Positions 45,932 through 58,734 of a stretch of 64,000 nucleotides of DNA are shown here, in pieces. The notes beneath the pieces were generated by a model. The model saw only the letters and a list, made by a program, of their open reading frames with translations. It did no database searches and was not told the DNA's origin. Numbering within the stretch: position 1 is the stretch's first letter; the number at the start of each line of letters is the position of its first letter. The stretch spans positions 186,001 to 250,000 of the forward strand of contig WPDH01000245.1 of assembly GCA_019137255.1 (NCBI GenBank). Direction: 5' to 3'. The stretch comes from Corinectria fuckeliana. Taxonomy: Eukaryota; Ascomycota; Sordariomycetes; Hypocreales; Nectriaceae. Position numbers and translations under genes: made by a program.

Positions 45932-46545
45932 GATCTAGGTTGAGATTGGACTGTTATTAAACGGATGACTCGCACATACACGGCGCAATAGCGACTAATA
46001 GATGATTCCGGGCTACGTGATTGCCTTCGTCAGATGTGACCCCGAAGGGTACCAGTGACCAAGGGAACAGGCTTGACTGATGCGTCGACCTTGAATGAAT
46101 TCAAAGAGTGCGTCGATAACCCCGTAATTTCAGTCATGCGTTGCTTTCCTCCATCTGTACCACATAGGCGGCCATGAACACGTCTTCATGTGCCACATCG
46201 ATCCGAGCATGCATCCCATCTTGGGAGTGATCGTGGTTAATCTTGTCTATCACATTCTTATTGCATGCATGAGGACTTTCAAGGCCCGTTTCACCTGAAG
46301 TGAGCAGCCCATTAGCTGAGACCGCAACATGATTACAACACCTTACACGGCTGAATGGATACCTAGCAGTAATGAAAGGGCTATCAGCGTAGAAATTGAT
46401 AACAAATCAGGCCACTTCCTCGTGTGTTCTTAAATGATCACCAGCCAGTCCCGTGGTTCGTATCTCATCCGAGTCCAGCTCGATACGTAGCGTTGCCCCA
46501 GCAATCTTGTTGAACAGGCCCGGATATCGAACAAAACTCCCTGCT
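45932..46545. other. Convergent intergenic region
   Basis: Lies between the GPI-protein stop and the stop of the MscL-type gene on the other strand. No gene or repeat seen. Confidence 0.5.
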
Positions 46546-47335
46546 CTACGACTGGACGGCGTCCTCTCTGCCGTCCAGCCAGCTTGTGCACTGGATGCAG
46601 CGCGCAGCCTGTCCGTGTTAGCCCATGGCACGTGTATCGAGACCGGATGTTTTCCATGTTGGTTACCTTCTCGTTGATCCTCTGTCTGCAGTACTTGCAC
46701 TTCTTTGTGTGCTTGATGATCGGTTCATGCGACACCATGGTGTAAAAGTGCGCCAGCCCGTAGAGCGAGAATCCAAGCATGGCGAAGGATATCACGTGGC
46801 TGATGAACGATCTGTCCCTGTCAATGTGCTGAAAGTCAAACTTGGACCATGGCTTGGGCACTCACCCGTAGGCCATGACAACGGCGCCGTCGTCCTGCGC
46901 CTGATGAAGCGTGTTGTATCCGGAAGAGGCGTTGAAGTTGGGTCCGCGCTTCAGCACCGCAAACTTCTCCTCCATGTTCTTGTTGAGAGGCAGAATGATG
47001 GACACGGGCGGCATGAGAATGTCGCTGACAAACGACTTGACCAAGTCGGTGAAGGCGGCGGCGAGACTGCCCGCGACGTCAGCCCCGACTCCCGAGGCAT
47101 CGTACCGCATCAGGACTTACATGAGCCCAAAGGCAATCTGGAGGATGTTCCCCTGGAAGGCAAAGTCGACGAAGCCATCCCAGAACCGCTTCACCTTCCG
47201 GTGGCCCCTGCCCAGGAGCGAGTCGGACTCGCCCGAGCCGCCCTCCTCGTCGGGGAACCCGCCAGGCATCGTGCGGTAGTTCGGGGTTGGTCTTCCCAAG
47301 GCGCGTAGTAGCTTGACGCGAGAACTCGACCACAT
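46546..47335 (-). CDS. MscL-type large-conductance mechanosensitive channel, fungal form with C-terminal Cys motif
   Basis: Four exons on the minus strand: 47335-47121, 47066-46866, 46817-46667 and 46608-46546 (introns of 54, 48 and 58 nt), 209 aa. A second possible start lies at 47269 (MPGGFPDEEG). The MscL core is clear: FWDGFVDFAFQGNILQIAFG joined to LILAAAFTDLVKSFVSDILM forms TM1 and its continuation, then PPVSIILP, a loop, and TM2 HVISFAMLGFSLYGLAHFY. Bacterial MscL is a homopentamer that opens under membrane tension and protects against osmotic downshock; the same role is inferred here, membrane location unknown. The C-terminus CKYCRQRINEKAARCIQC has two CxxC pairs that could bind zinc, unlike the simple helix of bacterial proteins. 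The last intron has a good CTAAC branch site. Confidence 0.87.
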
Positions 47336-48090
47336 GGACTGTCCGACAGCGCGGGCGAGGGTGTTTTGCTAAAGAAACGGGCTGGCGAGTCGCTGGAGAG
47401 AAGTTGGAGAGCGCGCGGTAGGAGTTCAGTGGAAGTTGGATGCCTGTGCCTTGGAAGCGCGCGTCTGGCGACCTTGCACGAGGCGCTATGACGCAACCGG
47501 CGCCGAATTGGTTCAACGTTGTAAAAAGGATGCAGCAGATCGTCGTGTGAGCGTCTCGGTAGGGAGATAAGGATGCGAGATATATTAAAATAAGCATGGG
47601 TACAACGGCTCTGGGTTTGCTGCACTATGAATATGTCGCAAAAGAGCTTTGTTGTTAGGAAATAAGCATGCAGGCGTATGGATGTCATCTTGTCTTTATC
47701 TGGTGTTTTAAGTGGCGCTTTGGATTGTGTAGCAACAGGGAACGAGAAGCATCTTCCTCTCGCCAGCCGCAGCCACAAAATGAAATGAGGCTCAAACAGT
47801 TTCTCATGCATATACAAGTCGAGGCTAGTTGGTTTACTTGCGTGTGGTATCTTTCTTAGGTGGTCTATACTGCTGAGGATATCAACAGAAGCACTCCGGA
47901 ACGAAGATAAAAGGATCATTAATGGCCAGAGAAAATGGCATCCATGCTATAAGATGTGGGATAATTCAAGAAGACTAATCCGTCTTTACCAACTCAGCCA
48001 CTGTCATGTTCATGTTCAAGATGATCTTAGCGTCCGATTGTGCTAGTCCGCAACATCCAGGAGTGGGCCATCTGCTCATGATACTGGACG
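47336..48090. other. Intergenic upstream of the MscL-type gene and of tRNA-Ile
   Basis: Open frames on the minus strand overlap the MscL gene start but have no domain. No repeat recognised. Confidence 0.45.
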
Positions 48091-48186
48091 GCTTCCGTAG
48101 CTCAGTTGGTTAGAGCTTCGTACTAATACTGCAACTTGCAAGTGTTGGTGATGCGAAGGTCGCAGGTTCAAGCCCTGCCGGGAGCA
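48091..48186 (+). tRNA. tRNA-Ile (anticodon AAT) with 22-nt intron
   Basis: Acceptor arm GCTTCCG pairs with CGGGAGC, followed by discriminator A. The D-arm contains GCTCAGTTGGTTAGAGC. The anticodon loop starts CTAATA (anticodon AAT, Ile) and is followed by a 22-nt intron at 48129-48150, placed after position 37 as usual for nuclear tRNA introns. The anticodon stem TCGTA/TGCGA closes with one G-T pair. The T-arm GCAGG-TTCAAGC-CCTGC is perfect. Confidence 0.93.
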
Positions 48187-50416
48187 AAAATTGCCCAAGT
48201 TGCCATCCAGTTTATTTTTTGAATCTCGCGGCGATATTGTTACCTTCTTTTTTTGGCAGTGTTGTTGGCGGGTACTTTATGGACTCCCGGTTCAGCCTGT
48301 ATAGTACATGGCTGCATCATCTACTGCAAGTAAGCCCGCTTACTTGCTTTCTTTGTATTCCTGCTAGAATTGCAGCCGGTGCGTAGTGGTCCAACCGGAA
48401 GATATGAACCGTTGCGCCTTGGCGGCCTGTGCGACGCTGTCTCGGCGGCTTTCAGCTCGTGTTGTGCTAAGACATGCCGAGTGACTCGATGAATGACCGA
48501 TGACTGGCTGGATGACTTGACTGGCCGTGCATACCCAGGCACTGCATTCCCCGGCAGACGGGATTCAGATAGTCAGCCAGCGAGAGTGAACTTCAACAGG
48601 GAGACTGTGTACCCTGGCACGAGCAGACCGGGATGTTTGCAAAGCAGGGCATCGATTGTGACCGTGTTGGGTTGGTTGCCTCGAGCCGCTGCGGTTCGAC
48701 CAAGTTCAAGTGCCGAGCGGACTACATCATGACAGGTCGGGGACGCAGCATGAAGCCCACAAACATGCAAAGGACGTGCATGCATATCCGTCCAGGATGT
48801 GGTCCTGTGCGAGGCATGCGAGTCCGGATCTAGAATCTCTCGACCAAGGCGGGTTGCCGCAGTTGGCTGTGTGTGCATAACGTCCACCAGTTGGCAGTCA
48901 ATCCGGGGACACCAACTGCCATCATGCCTCGCATCTTGCATTGCGTCCGCGCATCCAAAGCGCAATGCTGTGGAACTGCTCTTGCGACCTATGACGCGGG
49001 AGCGAGTCCTTTCTTTGCCGCATCTTGCATCGCATCACGCCCATCCGGCTGCGATGCAGATATCTACTAGCAACTAAGCACCAACACCACACAAACCGAG
49101 GGCGAAGCCTCGCTTGGAATGACAACCTAACGAAGCGGTGTGATTGTGTGTGAGTGATGTATGTAGGTGCTTTACAAATCAAGGTCCTCTGGCTTGGAGT
49201 TGGATGCCAGTCAAGACTTCGGAGGTCATGCCCCCCCCGACATTAATTAGGTGGCGTGCTAGGAGGCCGGGGGTAATAGACTATCAATGCGGGGGGTGGA
49301 TGACGTCGTTTTGTCACTGTAAGAACTACTATGTACATGGGTTGGGCTGTGAGTGGACGGCCCGCTGGAACCGCAATCGGGTCCTCGGGGAGTCGGAGTC
49401 CACTGGAGTTAACTTACCCGGCCGCTGGTGAATAAGCGGCGGGGGGTTCTTAGGGCTGCACTTTGCCTCTCTGCCCACTGCGCGGGAGCCTCTTCTTATC
49501 GGGCTGCTCCTTACCTAGGTAGGTGGGTACCTATCCTCCATCACTCCAGTGGAGGCATAGGCTAACCTCCATTTCATCTCGGCTCACCCCCAACTTGTTG
49601 TGCATTTGCCAGGGTCCCTCCCGGAAAACAACAACGAGATCACCTACACCCTCGTCATCCACGGCTTGCAGGCTTCTATTCTTCCTCTTCTTCGTTCCAG
49701 AACCCCTTGTGCACCCGCTTGCACCGACCGACTGCTCCAAGAGGCGCCGGCGCTGGAACATCTATCGAGGCAAACCCCATCGTGAGCATGTCTCGTTGCC
49801 AGCTTCAGCCTCACCACCATCACCGTCTGTGATCGGCCATCCCGTCTCCCGTCTCTCGTCACTTTGCTGCCCAACCCGCTGCCGTTACCGTTGCCGTGGC
49901 CCCGTTCTCCCTTCTCCCTGAGCTATGTGGATGCGATAAACACAAGCCTCCCGACTTGCTTCGAGCTTAAGCTCTCCTTCTCTCTCTCTCCCTCTCTCCC
50001 TCTCTCCCTGGATCCTCCATTCCAACTGGCCATTTCAGCTGGCCATTTGAAGCCTGGGAAGCGTGACATCCTGAAGCCCTACAGCTGCAGTGGGCTCAGT
50101 GAACAGTAATTACAAGGGAACACCAAACAACCCTGGCCCCGGCCCTGAACCCCTCCTTCTCCCGACTCCATCCCGACTCGGAAGCCTCATCTGCCAGCCC
50201 GTTCCCACCCTTCCACCTCGACGAAGGCCCTCCTTTCTTTCTTTTTTCTTGCCCGTGTTTTTATCTTGAGCTCCTTCTGTTTTCTTTCATCTACTGTCGT
50301 CGTCGTCGTCGTCGTCGTCGACTTCTTTTCTTCTTCTTTTCTCCTTTCTCCTTCTGGTCTTCTCTCTCTGTTTCTTCCCTCCCACCCGCGACGTCGAGGC
50401 GCATCAGCGGCCCGTC
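48187..50416. other. Gene-less stretch and long leader of the Rab-like gene
   Basis: About 2.2 kb. The last part (49960-50400) is strongly CT-rich with TCTC tracts and a GTC microsatellite at 50295-50321, typical of a long fungal 5' leader. Frames such as 49523-49921 are composition artefacts. Confidence 0.5.
50295..50321. repeat. GTC trinucleotide microsatellite
   Basis: About nine tandem GTC units in the presumed 5' leader of the Rab-like gene. Confidence 0.85.
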
Positions 50417-51438
50417 ATGTCCTCGCTTGAAGCCAAGATCGTCGTTCTCGGCGCCCAGGGCGTGGGCAAGACGTCGCTCGTCATGCGCTATTGCAAGGGC
50501 GCCTTCAACCCGGCCGAGATAACGTCAACTGTCGGTGCTAGCTTCCTCACCAAGCGCGTCGTCGATTCCGACTCGGACACCGTCGTCCGTCTCCAAATAT
50601 GGGACACAGGTTCGTCGCTCTCCCCCACGCCGTCTCTCGACTGACCTGCAAGCGCATGTGCCCGCGATGCTAACCTCGTGCGAAAAACACAGCTGGCCAG
50701 GAACGATTCCGCTCCATCTCCCGCCTCTACTACCGCGGCGCCAACGCTTGCATCCTCTGCTACAGCATCACCGACGCCCAGTCCTTCGTCGACATGGGCG
50801 TCTGGCTGTCCGAGCTCCGCCGAAACCTGCCCCATGACGTCGTCCTGCACGTCGTTGGCACTAAGGCCGACATCGTCGCCCGCGATCCCTCCGCCCGCCA
50901 GGTCCCCTTCGAACGATGCATCGCCTACGTCGCCGAGAACCTCGCTCCCGGCCTCGGCAGCACGCCGCCACCCACCGCCACCCCCCTCACCGCTCCCACG
51001 CCCATGTCCAGCTTGCCGTTCTACAGCACCGCCGGCATCTCCGTTGTCGAACCCCGCAGCCCTAGCTCCAAGCGCAGCTCCGGCTTCTGGGCCCAGGAGG
51101 TAGGCTGGGACGCCTGCCACGAGATCAGCGCCGAGAGCGGCGAGGGCGTCGAGGAGGTCTTCCGCGTCGTCACCCGCAAGCTCGTGGAACAGAACCGCAA
51201 GATGCAGCAGGCCCTGCTTATGGCTACCGCCGTCCCCGGCACCCCGGGCTACGAGACCGGCATGGATGGTGGCTACTTTGATGGCGCGAACCCCCGGAGC
51301 AGCTTCCGCGTTGGTCGCGACCGTCGTAGCTGGCTCTTTTCCCCGGCCTTCTCTCCCGCTGTTACCGTCGATCAGGCCGGCAGTCAGATTTCGGCGCAGC
51401 AGGAACAGCACCTCAAAGAGCGGCGGAAGTGCTGCTAA
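50417..51438 (+). CDS. Rab-like small GTPase with an insertion after the G4 motif
   Basis: Two exons, 50417-50609 and 50693-51438, giving 312 aa, about 100 longer than a normal Rab. GTPase motifs: G1 GAQGVGKTS (about residues 13-21), switch I with TSTVGASF, G3 WDTAGQERF completed across the intron, Rab-type RLYYRGANACILCYSI, and G4 as TKAD instead of NKxD. G5 is HEISAESG. About 60 residues after G4 lies a Pro/Ser/Thr-rich insertion (PPPTATPLTAPTPMSS), so G4 and G5 are far apart. The end is ERRKCC, a double-Cys prenylation signal for geranylgeranylation and membrane anchoring. It probably acts in membrane trafficking. TKxD occurs in Rho-type GTPases, so nucleotide binding is plausible, but the subgroup is unclear. 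Confidence 0.85.
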
Positions 51439-52081
51439 GATGGCTTTAATAACATGCGAGAGGAGGTTGGAACTACACGACGGAGAGACATCGGTCTACG
51501 TACGACTCAGGGCTTTACGACGGACCCTCGAAACTGAGCATCAGAGGCATGGCATCTGCATGGAGTCAGGAGATGACAGGACATGTGTTTTTGTGCATTT
51601 TGAGTGTGATACCCGGGCGGCTTTGCTTTAGTTTTCTGGCCTTTTGCTTTTTCGCTTTTCTGTCTTTGGCATCTTCTCCTTTCGTCCTCAGCTTGGGGTC
51701 CGGCATTCTCCTTTTTTTGTTCTTCATCGCCTGGGCTGCTCTGCATCTTCCTTTTACGTGTTCTGTCTCACGACGCATCAGGGTTCTTTATGTCACTTGG
51801 AGTTTCATGGATATCGGTTCGGCTACGGTCATGAAAGGGGGGGCGGTCGTCCATCGCGGCATTTCTCTGGGGATATAATACGGTTTTTGATGCGAGCGCC
51901 TTTCTCTCACGAGATGTTTTTCGATTTCTTTCCTACTCTTTGTTCCGTCCAGCAACTGCATATGTCTACCATGTTTCCACGCACTTTTCTTGTCCCCTGT
52001 TTGAGGAATTGGGTACCGCGGGAAAGCATCGGAGGTTTCTACCTGCAGAGACTCGTACTGCAGCTTGTCCATAGACTAAAT
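51439..52081. other. Convergent intergenic region
   Basis: Between the stop of the Rab-like gene and the SLH1 stop. T-rich stretches (51620-51720) probably belong to the 3' untranslated region. Plus-strand frames here are Phe/Leu-rich artefacts of that composition. Confidence 0.5.
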
Positions 52082-55000
52082 TCACTGCGACCCAGAGGCC
52101 GCCGTCTTCTTCGAGGCCACGTCGTCGTCCACCGTCGGCGGCGCGGGAATGTCCACACCTAGAACCCGGTACTCAAGCCCCAAGTAGCCGTCGCTGACGA
52201 CGAGGACGTCGAGCTTGCGGGCCTGCCCAGACTTGGCCTCGGGGAGCTTGATGGTCGTCCTGGCCGACGGGCGGTTTCCAGGCTCGAGCTTGCGGCCTGG
52301 CGCGGCCGACCAGCCGACGCGCTTGACGGCGATGACCTCGTCGTGGGCGATGTCGGCGACGACAATGAACCAGCTCTCGGTCTGCGGCTTGGGGAACTTG
52401 GGCGCATAGATGCGGGCGTCGCGCTCGACCAGCGGGTTGAGACGCTTGAGGCCGACCTTGACGGACAGCGCTGTAGCTTCGTCGATGGAGACGGCCAGGT
52501 TGGGCAGAGTGGCCACGGCGCGGGAGAAGCGACCGACCTGGCTGACCGGGACGCCGAGCTTCTTGACGAGCTGGCCGGCCTGGGCGTGGTTGAGGGCGCT
52601 GACCTTGGCCAGGGCGGTCTTGTCCTTGGAGTCCGCGTCGATGCTGGGGAGGATGGACATAGGAGGGTCGGTCAGCCAGCGGGCGCACTTGATGCACTGC
52701 AGCAGGGTGATCATCTGGAGGCAGCTGGAGAGGTAGCCCATCTCGGTGAGGACGTCGATGGACGCCTGGATGATGCGGATGGCCTGGTCCAGCACGCTGG
52801 TCTGGTCGCCCACGTAGTCGGTGATGGGGAGCTCGATGCGGGACATGTGCGCCTGGAGGAGCAGGAAGGCCTTGACGTGGGGATCCCACATGGGCAGGCC
52901 GAACGAGTGGCCGGGGAAGGGCAGGTTTTTGGAGAGCGCGTCGTTGACGAGGTCCTCGTTGTGGCGGACGGGGAGCTCGTCGTACTCGGTCGCGCGGGAC
53001 ATCCACGACAGCGCGTCGAGGAACGTGCCCTGCGGCTTGGCGCAGCGGACCAGGTGCCGGATGGTCTTGTGGGAGAGGTAGTAGTAGCTCATGATCTTGC
53101 CCATCGGGGTCGAGTCCACGTCGCCGTTGGGGAACACCTCGACACACTTGGACGCGGCGAGCTCGTCGAGCGACTTGTTGACCATCTCCACCATGAACTC
53201 GTTGGCGACCTGCTGCGCCGCGATGCTGTTGTGCTCCTCGGCGGAGATCTCCAGCCCGTAGTACGACGGGTTCTTGTGGAGTCTTCTGAAGAAGAAGGTC
53301 CACGTCAGGTAGTCCAGGGCATCCTGCTTGGTGATGATGGTCTCGGCGGACACCTCGGCGGCAAGATGGTTGTCGAGGACGGTGTGCAGGGAAGATTCGA
53401 CGGGGAAGCCCGTGTGGAGGAAGTGCTTGTAAAAGTCCTTCTTGGAGTCCTGAGTGAAGATGCGGGCCACTCCCGAGTTGTCGAACTGCGGGCGGCCTGC
53501 TCGTCCGAGCATTTGCAGCACGTCCGTCAAGTCCATGTCCTTGTAGGCTTCGATCTTGGCGTCGTAGTACTGGGTGCCCTTGACGACGACCAGGTGCGCT
53601 GGAAGGTTGACGCCCCACGCGAGGGTGCTGGTGGCGACGAGGATCTGGATCTTGTTGTTCAAGAAGAGTTCTTCGGCTAGTTGACGATCCGACTCGACGA
53701 GACCTGCATGGTGCAGCCCGATGCCAAAGTTGATGGCCTCCTTGAGCGCATCGTCCTTGACCCGGGAAAGGTTGAGCTGGAGGTCGTCCTCGTCCATGTG
53801 CAAGAATCGGCGAGGATTATCCTCCATGCCGCAGAAGTTGATGAGGTCCTTGGCAGTGAGGCGCGTCTGTCGCCGAGAGGGCACGAAAACGATGACGGGC
53901 TTTTCGGGGCTGTGGTTCTTGACAGCCAGGAAAGTCGGTCTGTTCATGGACTGCATCAGGGGACAGAAACCCCGTACCTCAGGGAACCCGTCGATGAAGA
54001 GCTCCAACGGGACTGGGCGGACCGAGTGCTTGAAGTTGAATAGTCCCTCCTTGACGCCGAGCCAGTTGCCAAGATCCGTGGCATTTGCGCAGGCCGTCGA
54101 CATGCCCAATAGGCGAACGGCATTCTTGGTCGAGGATGCGATGTAGTTCATACCTGAGATGTCTTAGTGCGTGTATTCAAGGCAAGCAGGAGTGGACTTA
54201 CGTGACACAATGATTTCGAGAATAGGACCTCGGTCTCCAGCTAGGAGGTGGATTTCGTCGATGATGACCAAGCTGACCTGTCGAACGTATCCTCTCGTCT
54301 GCCACGAACGCGAGATACCATCCCACTTTTCAGGGGTGGTGATGATAACGTCGGCATCTTGGATCGTCCGGGTATCAGGGGTGTTGTCACCGGTCAGCTC
54401 CACCAGCTTGAGTCCCAGAGGGCGTGCCAGTCGAGCTCCCCAATCCTTGACCCTTTCGCGAACAAGCGCCTTCATAGGCGCAATGTAGACCACCTTTGAC
54501 TTGGGTCTCTCGCGGAACGCCCACCACATGGCAAGCTCTGCGGCTACAGTCTTGCCACTTCCCGTGGGAGAGCCCAGGAGGACGTTGGCAGGGGTGTGGT
54601 AGAGCGTATGGAAGATCTGGGTCTGCATCGGGTTGAAGTACTGGAAGCGCTGCGCGTAAATCTCCTCCAGCCCAGGGTTGTTGAGCGCAGAGATTGGTAG
54701 CGGCTGCAAGTTCAGCAACTCGGTGTAGACACTCTCCGTGTCTGGACGGATGAGATGCTGGAAGGAAACCGGAGTCACAGTCTCTGCTCCCAGCCATCGA
54801 TCGGAGACACACCGGACGTAGATTTGCTTTGGCAAGGGATCGGCGAGAGGGATAGTGAAGTTGAGCTCGTGGTCGTCGTTCAACTTTCTCCTGTTGAGAA
54901 TGAAGAACTCATGGTGGTAGATTTGTGACGTTTCGGAGTTCTCAACCCAGATGTAGTACGACTCGGAGGTTCCGTGGACATGATCATGCCATCGGAAGTC

Positions 55001-58000
55001 GGGGATTACGTAGAGCTTGATCCGCAAGACATCTCTGTTGAGGGGAGCAATTTCAGCTTCGACGTGGACGGTGGGAAAGTTGTTGAGTATCCTCGCAATG
55101 TTCTTGCCCGCGCTCTGGTTGTGGACCAAGGCCCCGATTTCTGCAGAGTCCATTTCCTTCATGACCTCGATCGTCAAGTTTTCCTTAGCTTCAAGCTGAT
55201 TGAGGACAGGCCTTGTGAGATCAAACTGGGTAAGGGGATGCTGGTACGGCCAGATGCGCTTCTCGATCGACTTGGCCAGGGTGAGGAGCACCAAGCATTG
55301 ATGACCCCACCGTCGATTCAGAGCAAGCATGAACAGCGCTCGGCAGATTCTTCCAGACTGCTGCGCAACGTAGTTCATGTCGTTTGATAGAGCAAAGTCC
55401 TCAGGCTGTGCCCTTGAGATGTAAGACTGAAGCAAGATGTTCGTCTTGGCCTGTGGCGTGTCAATGCCCCCGTGGACATCGCAGGGAATGACTTCCCTCC
55501 TGAGGTGGGTTAATTCCTTCTCTTCACTATCCCTAGACTGGACATTATCGAATTCTCCACTCATACTGATCATCTTCAGGATATCAGCCTCAGTTGCCTG
55601 CGGCTGCATCATGGTGTTGAAGACTTGGATGCTGGTATGAAGGATATAGAATTGGCTGGCGATTCGACCAATGTCCTTGCTGCGCAACTCCTCGGTCGTC
55701 TCGTTGAAGATGATCATTTGGCACTTCTGCAGAGTTCTGGCAGCTTGGATAGCTAGCTGGCGACGTCTCTGAACCAACGTCGGGTCGTCTCGGATCTCTG
55801 ACCACTCAATCCCATAGGTCATGGGACTTCGTTGCATACGAACAAACAGGTAAGAGTACCCAATCCACTGCACTGCGTCAGGGATGGACGTGACGGTTCC
55901 CAGGGATATCTCAGCGTTGAGGTTGTCAACCAACTTGGCCGAGAACCTGGATTCGATAGGCTGCTGTTCCGTCACTGCGGTCAAATAGTGCGTGAGCTTA
56001 TCGTGGGTAGTGCAGATCATGCCGATGCCAGTGTCTTCGAACTGGGGACGACCAGCACGACCGAAGATCTGAAGCACATCCAGGATGCCCAAGTCCACAA
56101 ATTTGCCCTCCTGGGCACTGTAGACTTGAGTGCCCTTGATGACTACCGCAGCAGCGGGCAAATTGACACCCCAAGCCAGGGTAGCGGTACAGCAGAGCAC
56201 CTTGAGAACGCCCTCCCCGAAGAGCCTTTCCATCAAGTTCCTGTCTGCTCTGGCCATGCCGGCGTGGTGAATTCCAATTCCTTTTGACAACAACTCACGA
56301 ATATCTTTCGATCTCGAGGTCCTAATGTCTCGGCAAGCCTGCTCATACCTGGGATGGAATGACGGGTCAAACAGGTCCACACAGAATTCTTCTGTAGCCT
56401 TCTGGTGAAGCATTCGAGCGGTCAACATTGTATCGCGTCGAGAATGGACAAAGACCATGACCTGATGATCACGCTCCAGCATTTCCTTGACTTTGTCAAA
56501 CGCGACGTTGTCAATGTTTTCCCTAGATTGCTTGGATCCAGCCTTGCCCTTGACGCCAATGAAATGCTGCTCGAGGGGAACAGGGCGGAACGATGCATCA
56601 AAGTAAAACATGCCAGCATTCTTGTTGACCTTGAGAAAGTCTGCAACATCGATATAATTGGGAAGTGTGGCACTCAGACCAACAATCCGAATCAATGACT
56701 GCGTGCTCTCGACCTGTCTCTCAGTTCGAGCCACAAGGGACTCCAGGACGGCACCTCGCTCGTCGTGAAGCATGTGAACCTCATCGATGATGAGAAGACG
56801 GACTTTCTGGACGAGTTCAGTGTCGCCAGTGCCCTTTCGAGTAACGACATCCCACTTTTCAGGAGTGGTAACAATGATTTGGGTCTGGACAATCTCAGAC
56901 TTGGTAAGCTGCATGTCTCCAGTGTACTCTCGGCACTTGATACCAAGCCAAGCAAGGCGCTTGCCCAGTTTTTCCGTTATCTCAGCAGCGAGGGCTTTCA
57001 TGGGGGCGACATAGACAATTTTGAAGTCGTCGACATTAACGGCGAATTCAGTAGCGGTGAGATCCTCAAACGGGTTGGGAGTCACATTCTGCCCGATAGT
57101 GTGAAGGATCGTGAGCATAGCTGCATCCGTTTTACCCTGTAAGACTTTAGCGTCGACGACTACATGTCAGAGGCGTAGAAGACTTACAGCACCAGTGGGT
57201 GCGCAGATGAGCATGTTCTCACTGGTCCTATGCGCAACGGGATATACAAGACTCTGCATGTGGTTCAGAGTCTTATAGCCCTTGAATGTGGTGCGGCAGA
57301 TCCCGTCGAGTTCGGAAATCTTGATGAGCCTCTGACCGGGGCCCAGAGTTCCCTTCTTTCCAGCTGGAATCGAGTACTCTTCATACTTCTCAAACACCTT
57401 TCGCTCGCTTCCGACTGGAAGACCATACTTTTTCCCGGTGTGGCTGAGGGTATTTCCGGCGCTGAACGACTTGTAGACGTGAGGATACTGAGGTTCACGA
57501 GCCGAGGCAGCGGCCAGGTTGGCAGACTTGTGCTCCAGGTCCTGGCGGCGCAGAGCCTCCTCTCTCTGAGCCCTCGTCAAGAGACGAGGCGCAGACGAGC
57601 CCTGCTGGGCTGGTTGATTGTTAGCGGCGACTGCGGCGACGATTTGGTCTTTGTGACCTAGGACCTCGATGATAAAGTCGAAGTCGTCAAAGCCAACTAG
57701 GTCAGCCAGGTTTGCCTGTAGTTCGTCTTCGGATTGGCTGGAGCTGAGGACGCTTATGACCTCAGTCTCAAATACATCGGGCGAAAGGCCACTCTTGGCT
57801 GCGATGGCCGAGCATTTGGTGGTGAACCATTCGGCGCCGTAGTCGGCAGGCGGGCCACCAGCAGTCTCCCGTTCAGCAAAGTCGCTGCTGAAGTCGTCCT
57901 GATCGTCATCCGAGATGAATTGCCAGACATCCTGGCCACTATTGCTAGACGAATAGCCTTCAAAGTCATCGTCGTCGAGGTCGCTCTCAATGTTTGTGTC

Positions 58001-58093
58001 CTGAGGGATCTTGAGTTCGGCAATGGCAGCTTGCATCGCGGCGAATTGTTCCCTCCATTCGGCCTCTGCGGCACTAAGCCCGCTCGAAGCCAT
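52082..58093 (-). CDS. SLH1: Ski2-like RNA helicase Slh1/ASCC3 (ribosome quality control)
   Basis: Three exons on the minus strand: 58093-57188, 57136-54202 and 54153-52082 (introns of 51 and 48 nt), 1970 aa, matching yeast Slh1 in length. The N-terminal part (1-290) is acidic and helical. Two complete helicase-plus-Sec63 cassettes follow. Cassette 1 has PTGAGKT across the first junction (about 298-304), DEVH (about 420-423), SATLPNYIDVA and GRAGRPQFEDTG. Cassette 2 has GSPTGSGKT (about 1157-1165), DEIH (about 1262-1265), GMSTACANATDLGNWL and GRAGRPQFDNSG. Length and N-terminus separate it from spliceosomal Brr2. Slh1/ASCC3 splits stalled, collided ribosomes as part of the RQT/ASC-1 complex in the cytosol; this role is inferred by homology. 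Both Walker motifs are intact, so both cassettes may be active. It is head-to-head with YKT6. Confidence 0.94.
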
Positions 58094-58734
58094 GGCGTGT
58101 GTATGTTTGGAATAGTACAGCTTCTCTCCTTGAATGTCCGATGAGGTCCGGTAGCGTGGACAGGGCGAGAGACTTGAGGCCTCGAAGAGTTGTTTGTGTG
58201 TCCGTGGTTGTGCCCACGCTGATTCTATAGTCCCAGATAGAGCCTACCACTCGCTGTAGAGTCATACACCGCCGTCGCAGGTGTTCCATTTGAAAATGGA
58301 ATCAGTGTACCCCACCACGAGCCCCGCCACAGCAAGCCGCCCAGGCCACACCGAGTGACCTTCAGCAGCCAAGCAACTGGCCCGGGGGCGTCTGGTCCGC
58401 TGTGGAAGGCTTAGCGCTCTATAATAGGCCTGAAGTTCTACCTTGCAGCCTGGGCCGGGCTGGAATTCGGGAGCCTAATCGCTACTTACCTCCCCTGTCA
58501 AAGCGGAACATGTGACGGCCGCGGACTCGGATAAGGTACCTCGTACATGACGACAGGCCCGGGGACCAAGGAAGCATCTCTCCCCGAGGCCAGACTCAAA
58601 TCCTCCAATCCGCCAACATCCCGAACTTCCACCTGCAACCTCACCCTCAAACCTGCGCTTTCGCCCTCCCCGTCACCGCCCTCGACAACAGCTCGCACAA
58701 CCGCTTCGACGTTGCCTTCGATTTCGCCGCCACC
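58094..58734. promoter_or_regulatory. Shared promoter region between SLH1 and YKT6
   Basis: A 641-base region separates the two start codons of divergent genes, so both promoters must lie here. Short GC-rich patches but no clear TATA box or shared motif were recognised. Confidence 0.45.

Noticed and set aside
52173..53680. Long open frames on both strands (481 and 445 codons) within SLH1
   Set aside because: They overlap the clearly homologous third exon of SLH1 and have Arg/Pro- or Asp/Leu-rich artefact composition.
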